From NCBI GenBank assembly GCA_019448385.1, contig JAGTXO010000062.1, forward strand, positions 62,001 to 126,000: a DNA stretch of 64,000 bases. The letters run 5' to 3'. Below are positions 52,301 through 61,399 of this stretch, in pieces. Position numbers and translations under genes: made by a program. The notes below the pieces were generated by a model. It had not been told where the DNA came from. It made no database searches and worked only from the letters and a program-made list of their open reading frames with translations. Every line of letters begins with the position of its first letter. Within the stretch, counting starts at the first letter, position 1. The stretch is from Diacronema lutheri (lineage: Eukaryota > Haptophyta > Pavlovophyceae > Pavlovales > Pavlovaceae).

Positions 52301-55076
52301 TGCCGGTGAGGAGGCAATGGAAGGTGCGCAGCGTGCGCAGCTCGGTCAGCGCGCCCAGCTCGGTCGGCAGCGGGCCGGTCAGCGCGTTCTCCTCGAGCAG
52401 GCTGGCGCGACGGCAACAGCGGCAACAGCGGCGGTGGCGGCGGCGGTGGCGGCGCGCCGAGTGCGGTGAGGCGCGGCGGCTGCGCGAGCGGCGGCACGCG
52501 GCGCAGCGCTCGCGCGCGCGCGCGCGCACAGGCGGCGCAAGTTGGAAAGGTGGCCGAGCGTCGTCGGGATCGGCCCGACAAACGCGCCGTCCGCCACGTC
52601 GAGCTCCTCCAGTGCGTGCAGCCCGCCCAGCTGCGACGGGAGCGCGCCGCCGAGCGTCGTGCGGCGCAGCAGCCTGTGCAGCATGGCGCGCGGCGGCGGT
52701 GCGCCGGACGTGCGCGTGAGCGCGCGCGCGGAGCGGCGCGCGGCGCGCGGTGCGCGGCGCGCGGCGTCACGCGCGTGTGGACGCACAGCGTGCGCAGGCG
52801 TGTGGCCGAGCCGAGCTCCGCGGGCAAAGTGCCGACGAGCGTCGAGCCGGCCGCGCTCCTGCCACGCGGCGGCAAAGGGGCGGGCGCGCGCGCCGCGCGC
52901 GGTGGTGAGCCGGCGCGGTAGGCGTGGGCGAAGAGCGTGACGCGCGCGGGCGGCGCAACGCGTGTGCGCACAGGGACGTGAGCTCGGCGAGGCGGCCGAG
53001 CTCGGTCGGGAGCGTCGCGGCGAGGCGGAAGTTGTCGTCGAGTGCGAGCTCCTCGAGGCGCTCACATAGGCCAAGCTCGGTGGGCACGGCGCCGTCCAAA
53101 AGGTTGGCGTTGACGCGCAGCGACACGAGGCTGGTCATCCCACCCACCTCGGTCGGCATTGCGTCGCCGCTCAGCTGGTTTGACGAGAGGTCGATTTGGC
53201 CGAGCGACTCGAGGAGGCCGAGCTCGGTCGGCACGGACGAGGTGAACTGGTTGTACGCGACGTCGAGGTCGTGGAGGGAGGTGAGACGACCGAGCTGAGA
53301 GGGTAGCGCGCCGCGCAGCGCGTTGAGCGAGAGCGACAGTGTCTCGAGGTTCTGCAGGCCGCCGAGCTCGGATGGGAGCGTGCCGGTGAGCGAGCAGCCG
53401 TCGAGCGCGAGCGCGCGCAGCGAGCCGAGCGCACCGAGCTGCGACGGCAGCGGGCCGCCGAGCGGATTGTAGCGCGCGGAGAAGGTCGTGAGGCCGGTTG
53501 TCGCGCCGATCGTCAGCGGGATCCCGCCCGAGAGGGAATTGTCATCCACGTTGAACGCGCGCAGGCTGGAAGACAAGAAGAGCGCGGAAGGGATGCTGCC
53601 GGTCAGCGACGAGCCTTGCAGCAGCAGCGTGGCGAGCGCGGTGCGCGCGCCAGCCTGCGTGGGGATGGACGAGACAAAGCGGTTGGACCCCGCGTCGAGC
53701 GTGGTGAGCGACGGCGACGCAAACAGCTCCGTTGGTAGCACGCCCGCAAAGTCGTTGTCGCGCAGCACGACCGAGCGGAGCGCGGTGAGTGCGCCGAGCG
53801 CCGAGGCTGGAAGGGCGCCGGCGAGGCGGTTGGCGCCAACGTCGAGCGTCGTCAGCGCCGTGAGCGCGCCGAGCGTCGATGGCAGCGCGCCACTCAGCCT
53901 ATTCTCACCCAGCGAGCTGCGCGGCGGCGCGCGCGCGCCGGATCCCCGGGCAGGCGGCGGCGCGTGCGGCGGCTGAGCCGCAGGCGCGCGCGCGCACGCA
54001 CCGCGCGCCCGCGCTCGCGGCTCGCGCGGACGGGCGCACGCACAGTGAGGTCAGGCGCGTCATCCCACCGATCGCAAGCGGAATCGTGCCCGTAAGCGAG
54101 TTGCTGCTGAGCGAGAGCGCGCCGAGTCGAGTGAGCGCGCCGAGCGTCGTCGGGATGGCGCCGACGAGCCGGTTGTCCGAGAGGCGGAGCGTCTCGAGCC
54201 TGCTGCAGCCGCTCAGGCTCGATGGGAGCGCGCCGCCGAGCCGATTGGCGGCGAAGTCGAGCACGCGCAGCCGCTTGGCGCCGCCAATGGCCGCTGGCAG
54301 CGCGCCTGAGATGATGTTGTTGTTGGCGGTTCTGCGCGGCGCGCGCGCCCGGTGCGTGCGCACTCAGGCATATCTGCCGGCGCATCGCGCGCACGGTGGC
54401 GGCGGCTGGGAGAGCATGGGGGCGCGCGCGGGTGCGCTTGCGCGTACAAGGTTCGCAGGAGGACGAGCAGGCCAATCTCCGACGGCACAGACCCGTCCAG
54501 CTGGTTCTCGTCGAGCACCCTGCGCGCGGGGTACGAGATGTGCGCGCGGGCGTGCGAGTGGGCGCGGTGGGCGTCCGCACGGCGCGCCGGTGGCGCGCTC
54601 GCGCGTCGGCCAACGAAAGGGCACCGCGCCGCACATGTCGGTGAGGCCCACGAGGAGGCCGATCTCGGAGGGAATGGCGCCGGCGATTTGGTTGGCGCGC
54701 AGATTGCTGCTCGCGGTCACCGCGAGTCGCGCGGCGCGGCGCGCCGTAGAATCGCGCGTGTGAGCCGCGCGCGTGAGCGCGACATGCGGCCGGTGGGTCG
54801 CGGGGAGGCAAACGGCGGCGCGCACAGGAGCTTGAGCGCCGTGAAGCCACCGACCTCTGTCGGGATCGTGCCTGTCAGCCTGCTGCTGGACAAGTCGAGC
54901 GCCACGCAATTTGGGACGTTGGCGACGCACGTAAGGTACGCGCCGCTCTCCTCAATGGTTCGCGCAGGTGGCGACGCGGGGGGCGATGAGGGCGGAGGCG
55001 TTGGTGGTGGCGACACCATCAATGCCGCGCCGCCACCGAGCGTGACGAGCCAGAGCGCGACGCGCGTCGCCCTCAT
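44846..55076 (-). CDS. Giant LRR-extensin-like single-pass membrane protein
   Basis: Eleven exons are predicted: 55076-54826, 54706-54635, 54519-54448, 54331-54044, 53916-52972, 52858-52787, 52673-52530, 52401-50509, 50412-50119, 50012-49869 and 49706-44846, giving about 3,011 aa. Order: signal peptide (MRATRVALWLVTLGGGAALM), Pro linker, LRR block 1 of plant type (LxLxxNxLxGxIPxxLGxLxxL), a cap with TNAFVAPVPPAVAAACQ, a second Pro linker, LRR block 2, a second cap TNLFNAPVPEAVGAKC, a stalk of about 1,150 residues of SPPPP repeats (46090-49545), a juxtamembrane domain (ALRIAGALTDFAPPAQREFL), one TM (TILIALGAALVLVGFC, about 45520-45596) and a Ser/Arg-rich cytosolic tail without a kinase. All introns are phase 2 at the same point of the LRR. 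It resembles plant LRX wall sensors fused to a membrane anchor; a cell-surface or wall role is inferred. Confidence 0.75.
46090..49545 (-). repeat. GC-rich minisatellite encoding the SPPP/SPPPP stalk
   Basis: About 3.4 kb of repeats on GGCGGCGGGCTCGGCGG-like units (as read on the + strand). Larger duplications are embedded: 46431-46693 recurs without visible change at 46923-47185 (offset 492 bp), and a 70-bp block near 46767-46835 recurs near 47837-47905. The tract stays open in all three minus frames and in plus frames because it lacks A/T. Confidence 0.9.
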
Positions 55077-55578
55077 GTCGGTGTTCGCGTGCTTGAGGTC
55101 GGGATTGGGTGGGGTTCGCCGGAGCTTTTCGCGCGCAGGCGAGTTCCTGCCTGCCACCAAGGGTCCTGCCAATTTTTCAAAAGCGAGCTTTTGAAAGTTC
55201 GTGCCGCCTTTTAAAACAGGTGCTAGGTGCACGCGGTACGCCAGTGGCGAGTTGTGCCGGCCATTGCCGCGCTGCCCTCGGCGCGTGCCCAGTGGCGCGC
55301 GCGCGGAAACGCGGCGCGCGCACGGCGAGGCCATTGCCGCCGCGTCGCTCGCGCGCGCACGCGCGCCGCGTCTGAAGCGCGGCAGAGTCGCCGCTCGGCC
55401 GACGGCCGTCAGCGCTCTTCCGGCTCGATCGGGCCGCAGCTTCGCGGCTCGGAGCTCGCACGGCGGCGCTGAGCCAGCGCGGCGCCGTCGTTCGCTCCTC
55501 TTCACACCGTCGCGGGTCCGTGGCGAGCGACCTTGGCCGTTGAGTCGTTGAGTCTTGACTGGGGGCGAAACGTACGCG
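55077..55578. promoter_or_regulatory. Divergent intergenic region with a perfect palindrome
   Basis: A 502-bp gap between the LRR gene and the methyltransferase gene. TTTCAAAAG (55175-55183) and CTTTTGAAA (55188-55196) form a perfect 9-bp inverted repeat with a 4-nt loop, followed by TTTTAAAAC. The rest is GC-rich with nothing recognisable. A promoter or factor-binding role is inferred. Confidence 0.4.
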
Positions 55579-56722
55579 ATGGCACCGCCGCCGGGCCCAT
55601 GGGCATCACAGCTCTGGGGCGTTGCGAGGTCCCTCCTGCTGGCGGTCTTCGCGCTGCTGCTCCTCTCGTCATACAACTTTAGCAGGCACGCGGAGGCCAC
55701 GTCGCAGCTCGCCAGTAGGGTGATTCCCATCGCGGCTGGCACGTTCCGCCCGCTGCCGCCCTCCGGCGTGCGCGCGAGGACCATCGCACCCACGCACGTC
55801 GCGCCGCCCGCCTCCATTGCCGCTGCGGCCGACGCGACGAATGCCGCCGCCACCGCGGCGCGCGATGCTGTGGCGCGCTCGGCGCGCTGGCTCGCGCTCC
55901 TCCGCGGCGACTCGTCCACCGGCGCGTACTAGGTCGACGGAGTTCGTCGGCTTCTGCGCGCGCTGGGGCGCGCGGTGGACGTGCCCGTCCGCGTTCGTCT
56001 CGCCGACGATCAAGGCGAGCGCGTCCTTTTGCCGGCAGTATTGGCCCGCCGTCGGTACCGGCGCGCAGGGCCGGTGCGTCATGTACGCCATCGGCATCGG
56101 CGACGTCTGGGGCTTTGAGGACGAGGCGGCCGCCGTCCATGGCTGCGTCGTCGAGGCGTACGACCCGACAGCCGACCTGCGCGCAAAGCACGAGGCGCAC
56201 GCGCACGCGGGCGTGCGCTACCACTTTGCCGGGCTCGGCGGCACGCGCGCCAACAGCACCGCGCCGCACCACGCCAGCCCCGCCGCGGTGACGGCGGTGA
56301 CGGCGGTGACACGCAACTGGTACGGCGCGGTCGATCCGCGCACGCTCACGACGCTCGGCGCGATGGCCGAGGCGGACGGGCACGGCGCGATCGACGTGCT
56401 CAAGGTGGACTGCGAGGGATGCGAGTGGGCGGCGTTTGAGCAGATCGCGCGCGAGACCCCCGCCCTCCTCGACCGCACGTCGGTCCTCTTCCTCGAGCTG
56501 CACATCTCGCCGACGCTCGTCGCGCCGTCGGGCGTTACGCAGTTCAACGGTATATACGACTTCCTTCTCGATCGGCAGGGGATGCGTCTGTGGTACCTGC
56601 GCAACAGCGTCGGCTTCAAGCGCGACCGGCATGTCGTCGACTTCCTCGAGGAGCAGGGCGCCAAGCGCGACCAGTGCTGCCTCGCGCTCGCATTCTACCG
56701 CGCGCCGCGCGCGGGGCGATAG
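55579..56722 (+). CDS. Type II membrane-anchored methyltransferase-like protein (METTL24/FkbM-like)
   Basis: Exons 55579-55767 and 55943-56722 give about 322 aa. A short cytosolic N-terminus is followed by one TM (LLLAVFALLLLSSY, residues about 14-27), then a luminal SAM-methyltransferase-like domain: CVMYAIGIGDVWGFEDEAA (motif I region), CVVEAYDPTADL, VRYHFAGLGGT, LTTLGAMAEADGHGAIDVLK and the acidic VDCEGCEWAAFEQI, then LFLELHIS. These blocks match METTL24 and related FkbM-type enzymes. The reading frame changes between 55768 and 55930; an intron with a GTGCGC donor at 55768 and acceptor ending at 55942 (175 bp) restores frame, but other junctions are possible. Substrate is unknown; a Golgi location is inferred from topology. 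Confidence 0.68.
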
Positions 56723-56806
56723 CGCCAGGGACGATCCGCGCGACGACGAGAGCTGGATTGCCGACAGCGGCCCGCAGCGTCAACGCGGCCGCAGCGTCAA
56801 GGATCT

Positions 56807-56871
56807 CTCAGAGCCGCCACAAATGAGTTTGCGTAGTCTCGATCGAGGCATGAATCTGTGGCGGCTCTGAG
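56807..56871. repeat. 15-bp perfect inverted repeat in a convergent gap
   Basis: CTCAGAGCCGCCACA (56807-56821) is the exact reverse complement of TGTGGCGGCTCTGAG (56857-56871), with a 35-nt loop. It lies between the methyltransferase stop (56722) and the CFAP251 stop (56904). It may form a 3'-end hairpin or be the remains of a small inverted-repeat element. Confidence 0.75.
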
Positions 56872-56903
56872 TTCATTGACTTGTCACTTCTCGGAAGGAA
56901 CTC

Positions 56904-59900
56904 TCACTTGTTCAATGAATGCCCATTTGCCGCGTCGTCCGCGCGCGTCTCCTCAAAGCCGAGCACGCCCTCAGCAAACTCGCTCGCGCCGCCCACCTCC
57001 GCGAACACCTCCTCCGCGTCCGCTTTGCCGGTCAGCGCCTTGATGCACTGCTCGAGGTCTTCTCTGCTGAGCGCCTCGCCTGCACGCGCACGCGCACGCC
57101 GCACGCCGCGTCGCGTCAGCGAGCGTGCTGCCGCGCGCGCGCGCGCCGGCGCGCGCGCGCGCGATCCCACACCGCCCTTGCACGCGCGGCAGCTCCGTAG
57201 CTCGCGCGCGCGCGCGCCGGCGCTGTTGCGCCTCGCACCAAGGTTTTCAAGTGCATACAAGAGCTGCTCACGCGAGAGCGTGCCGTCTCCCAGCCCGCCG
57301 TCCTCGGCGGCCATTGTGCTCAGCGTCTGGAAGGCTTGCTCGATGTGCTCCTTGCCCACGCCAAAGACGGGCCTGTGATTCACATACACTGCAAGCGCCG
57401 AGTGTGGCGCCGAGCGCCGGGCGCGGATGCATGGGATCAGCGGGCGAGGGCGCGCGCGCGGGTGTCTCGGGTGGCGCCACGCGCCGCGCGCGCGCACGTC
57501 GGATGAAGTCATCGAAGCCGATGTGGTCGGCCAGTTCGCCGGTCTCATGGTACGTCATGTGCGCCGCCTCATGCAGCAGGTACTCGACGTCCTTCTCCGA
57601 CGGGTAGAAGCCGAGCGCACGCATGAGGTTGGCGAGCTCGGTGAGGGGCACCGCGCCGGAGATGGTGCGCGGCAACTTCGTGTCCTCGCCCTGCGAGCGA
57701 AGCTGCGCGTAATAAAAATAGTCGACGATCTCCTGCACGAACGCGCCGTCCGGTCCGCCCTCGAGCAGCTCGAGGAACGGGTCGACCGGCGACGCGTCCT
57801 CGTCGATCGGCACGCGCAGCCCGCCCGGCTCGACCTTGGTCATGTGGATGCACAGATCGGCGCCGCCCGCGGTGATCAGCCACTGCCCGTCCCACGAAAG
57901 ACCCAATGCCGAAATGTGGCCCGCGTGCACAATCGCGCCCATCGTGCGCTGCGGCGAGCCGTCGAGCGGCAGCTGCACCAGGCCCGCGACCTTGTCGTGC
58001 GTCGCGTACGCGAGCAGCCGCGGCGCGCCCTCTGGCGCCCCGGGCTCGGGCGGCACGAGCGCGAGGGCGGTGATCGGGCCACCGTGCGCGGGCGCGAGCA
58101 GCGTTGAGCGCACCGCCTTGGAGCGCGGTTCGAAGAGGCGGAACTTGAACTGGTCCGTCGCGACGAGCACCGAGAGGTCGAGCCCGCAGACGCCGCCGTG
58201 CCGGTGCCACATGCACGCGGTCGGCACACCGAGCTGCTCGATCTTGACGGACGACCTGAGCACGATGCCGCCGGTGACGGAGGAGCGCGACAGGTCGTAC
58301 ACGACGAGCGAGCGGTCGTCGCCCACCGAGACGAGCTCGGGCTGCCCATCGTCGCTCACGCCGAACTGCAGGTCGGCGATCCGTTTAAAATGCGAGTTGT
58401 GCTTGCCCACATAGACCCACTCCTTTGGCTTGGCGTCGTCGTCGTCCTTGGGCGCCCACTTGAAGATGGCGACGCACCGGTCGCCGTCGGCCGTCGCCAT
58501 GTACGTCAGGTCGTGCGAGAAGCCCACCTTGGTGAGCACCGCCTTGGACGCGCGGAACGACGTGACCTCCTCGAGCGTCATGCCGTTGAGGACGCGCAGC
58601 GCGCCGTTCGTGAAGCCCGCGGCGAGGTACTTGCCCTTCGGGTCGAAGGCGAGGGCGGAGCAGAGCAGTCGGTCGAAGAGGCGCATGAGCAGGATGCGCC
58701 GCTCGTCGTAGTCCCACAGCTGCAGCGTGCCCGAGTAGCCGCAGATGGCGAAGCGCGGCAGCGACGGGTGCAGCGCGAGGCCGTGCACGGGCGCGTCGTT
58801 GCCCTGCACGAGCAGGGCGCCGCGTCGCGCGGACTCGTCGAGCTCGTCGAAGAGGGCGGCGGAGCAGCCGATGATGAGCGCGTTGAGCGTGCCCACGATG
58901 AAGTCGGGGCACTTGAGCGTCCCCGCCGCTGCCGTCTGCTCCGCGTACCGCGCGCCCGGCTTCGCGCGCGCAAACGACAGCGACGCGATCGGGCCCGCAT
59001 CCAAGTCCTCAAACCACGCGACGACGCGGAACTCAAAGTCGAAGAAGCGGACGTGGCCGTCGGCGCCGGCAGTGACGATGAACTCGTCCACCACCACCAT
59101 GTAGTTGAGCGACGAGTCCGGGTGCATCCGCACGACCTTGGCCGCGCGCCGGTCGGTGGAGCTCACCTCCGGCAGCACGACGCGGTCCCAAAGCACGACG
59201 TCTCCGTCGGTCGTGGCGGAGATGGCGCGGCTCGTGCCGGGGAGGAGGAGGGAGAGGGTGAAGTCGCCGACCGGCTGCTTCGCGTCGCGCTGCGAGACGG
59301 GCGGCGAGTAGAACTGCAGCCCCTCCTCGTCCACCGCCCAAAAGACGACGCGCTTCGCGCCATTCGAAATCAGCTGCGCGCCATCGTCGGGCGCGAACCG
59401 GACGGTCCGCTGGAAGTCGCCGACAGAAACCTCGGCGCTCATCGCGGGGCCGTCGGCGTCAGTCATCCAGTGCCAGATCGAGATCACCTGCGCCTCGCCG
59501 CCACCCGCCTCGCGGCTGAGCGTCACGATCTGCTTGCCGTCGGTCGAGATGTCCATCGCCTGCACGCCCGACGCGTGCGGCCGCGCGATGGTCTTGACGG
59601 CGAGGGCCGTGTACGAGTCCCACACGACGAGCATTGGGTCGGGGCCCACGTCCGCCGTGACGATCCACCGCTTGTCCTCCGACACGCAGCACGAGCTGAT
59701 CGTGTTCGCGTGCCCCTGCAGCAGCTTCTGCGTCTTGTTGACCGTGTCGTAGATCACGCCGTTGTGGCTCGCGACGTAGAAGATGGCCTGCGCGCGGCGC
59801 GCGCGCGCACGCGTGCAGTAGCGCGCGACGATGAGCGCGAGACGGGCGGGCACCGCGCGCGCGCAGCGCGCGCGCGGCGCGCGCGCGCACCGTGCGGTAG

Positions 59901-60100
59901 TCGTCCGTGAGGCTGTGCACGCCGCCGATCACATCCTTGTTGAAGCCAAAGACCCAGCGCAGGGCCTGGCGCGGCGCACGAGGAGGGGCACGGAATGGCG
60001 CGCAGCGCTCAGGCGTGCGCGCCGCGCGGCGGCTGCGGCGCGCGCGCGGCGGCGGCGAGCGCACCAGCGCCTCAACCTCCGGCGCCTGGCTGTCTGCCAT
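56904..60100 (-). CDS. CFAP251: Cilia- and flagella-associated protein 251 (WDR66)
   Basis: WD40 axonemal protein of the calmodulin- and spoke-associated complex at the base of radial spoke 3, needed for ciliary motility. Exons 60100-59891, 59787-57498, 57388-57239 and 57079-56904 give about 941 aa. Exon 1 holds the family start ALRWVFGFNKDVIGGVHSL. Exon 2 holds most WD repeats (YVASHNGVIYDTVNKTQKLL, LLQGHANTISSCCVSEDKRW, ADVGPDPMLVVWDS) and HMTYHETGELADHIGFDDFI. Exons 3 and 4 restore the C-terminal EF-hand-like part: IRLYVNHRPVFGVGKEHIEQ, LSREQLLYALENLGEALSRE, then CIKALTG. The join IRLYVNHRPVFG matches human IRLYINHRPAFG, which fixes the splice sites. Only 30 bp separate its ATG from that of LAMTOR2. 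Confidence 0.92.
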
Positions 60101-60130
60101 CGCCACGCCCGTAACGGCGGTTGCAAAGCG

Positions 60131-60607
60131 ATGGAGGCAACATTGCTCAAGCCGCGAGTTCTCCCCTCGGTGCTCGAGGCGGCGAACGAGGGCGGGATCC
60201 AGACAACGATGTGCGTCACACGCGCTGTGGGCCGCGCTGGTTGGCGCCGCACGCCATCGCGCCGCTCGCTTACGCGCGCTGCGCGCGCCGCTCGCAGGCT
60301 CGTCGACCACAGCGGCAACCTGATGGCGTTCAGCGGCGAGCACGCGCAGGAGGCCATCAAGATCGGCGCGATCGCGTGCAGCGTGTGGCGCTTGCACAGC
60401 CTGCCCGCGGACAAGTTCGCCGAGGCGGGCGCGCTCAAATGCCTCGTCGTCGACCTCGAGCAGGGCCGGCTTGTCATCACGCCAACGACCGACCACCTCG
60501 TCGTCTGCCGCGCGGCGGCCGACACGCCGCTCGGCCTCGTCAAGGCGAAGGCGCATGCCGTCGCGAGGCACTTGCAGCAGCCGCTCTCGCAGGTGTCGCG
60601 CGGCTGA
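60131..60607 (+). CDS. LAMTOR2: Ragulator complex protein LAMTOR2 (roadblock/LC7 fold)
   Basis: Small roadblock-domain subunit of the lysosomal Ragulator complex that anchors Rag GTPases and mTORC1 signalling in animals. Exons 60131-60210 and 60298-60607 give 129 aa, the family length (125). Splicing (donor GTGCGT at 60211, acceptor ending 60297) joins GGIQTTM to LVDHSGNLMAFSG, matching human GGVQSTLLLNNEGSLLAYSG. Further matches are AIACSVWRL, LKCLVVDLEQGRLVITP and the C-terminus LVKAKAHAVARHLQQPLSQV. It is head-to-head with CFAP251. Confidence 0.9.
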   Translation: MEATLLKPRVLPSVLEAANEGGIQTTMCVTRAVGRAGWRRTPSRRSLTRAARAARRLVDHSGNLMAFSGEHAQEAIKIGAIACSVWRLHSLPADKFAEAGALKCLVVDLEQGRLVITPTTDHLVVCRAAADTPLGLVKAKAHAVARHLQQPLSQVSRG

Positions 60608-60754
60608 TGCACATGATCCTGGTGGCTGATGGTAGTGATGGGCCACAGGGCCATCCGGGTTGCACAACACGCGGATGCGGCGATGGGAATGCTCCTAGCG
60701 CGTTCACACTGCGATCGCGCGGGGTCAACTCGCACACTGCGCGTGCTCCCCGGC

Positions 60755-61327
60755 TCACTGTGGCGCCGCCTCGTACCCGCCGATCGACTCAATCAAGTCC
60801 TCGTCCTTGCCGGGCACGGAGAGGAGCTCGAGCCGGTAGTTGAGAGTGGCATTCGGCGGGATCGACGGCTGGCCAGGCGACGCCTTCTTGCCCTTGGCGC
60901 CAAAGCCGAGGGGGCCGGGCACCTCGACGTCCCAGACGTCACCCGCGTGCATGAGCAGCACGACCTCCTCGATGCCCGGCACGAGGTTGCCGCTGCCGAC
61001 GCGGTGGTAGTAAAAGTCGTTCGTCTTGAAGAGGTCGTCAAAGACGACCCCCTTGCACGACGCCTGCCAGCGCAGCACCGCGAGCTCGCCGATGGCAGGC
61101 GCCGAGCCCTTCCCGCTCGTGACGACCGTGTACGACACGCCGCTTGGCGTCGTCGTTGCGGCACCGGCGAGGGCGGGCACGGCGGCGAGCATCGGCGCGG
61201 CGGAGAGGGCCGATACGCCCGCAAAGAACTGCCGCCGCGTAGCGCTCGCGCCTGAGCGGCCCGCAGCAAGCCCGTGTGCGCCGACCGTGAGCGCAATCAG
61301 CGCGCAGAGCACTCGTCCCATCGCCAT
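60755..61327 (-). CDS. Plastid-lumen FKBP-type peptidyl-prolyl isomerase
   Basis: A 190-aa FKBP with a two-step leader. Residues 1-25 (MGRVLCALIALTVGAHG) form a hydrophobic signal; residues about 35-60 contain the twin-arginine ATRRQFFAG followed by a hydrophobic stretch ending in LAGAA, typical of Tat-dependent thylakoid lumen import. The FKBP domain follows: GVSYTVVTSG, VLRWQASCKGVVFDD, LVPGIEEVVLLMHAGDVWDV, PPNATLNYRLELLSV. Several catalytic aromatic residues of FKBP12 are replaced, as in most lumenal FKBPs, so isomerase activity is uncertain. The signal plus Tat arrangement supports a complex plastid bounded by extra membranes. Start ATG at 61327. Confidence 0.82.
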   Translation of the reverse strand: MAMGRVLCALIALTVGAHGLAAGRSGASATRRQFFAGVSALSAAPMLAAVPALAGAATTTPSGVSYTVVTSGKGSAPAIGELAVLRWQASCKGVVFDDLFKTNDFYYHRVGSGNLVPGIEEVVLLMHAGDVWDVEVPGPLGFGAKGKKASPGQPSIPPNATLNYRLELLSVPGKDEDLIESIGGYEAAPQ

Positions 61328-61399
61328 CGCTCGTGATCTCACTTTTGAAATCTGGCTGCAAGTGAGTCAAGGCACTTGTGTCAGGCTGTCGGCGGACTC

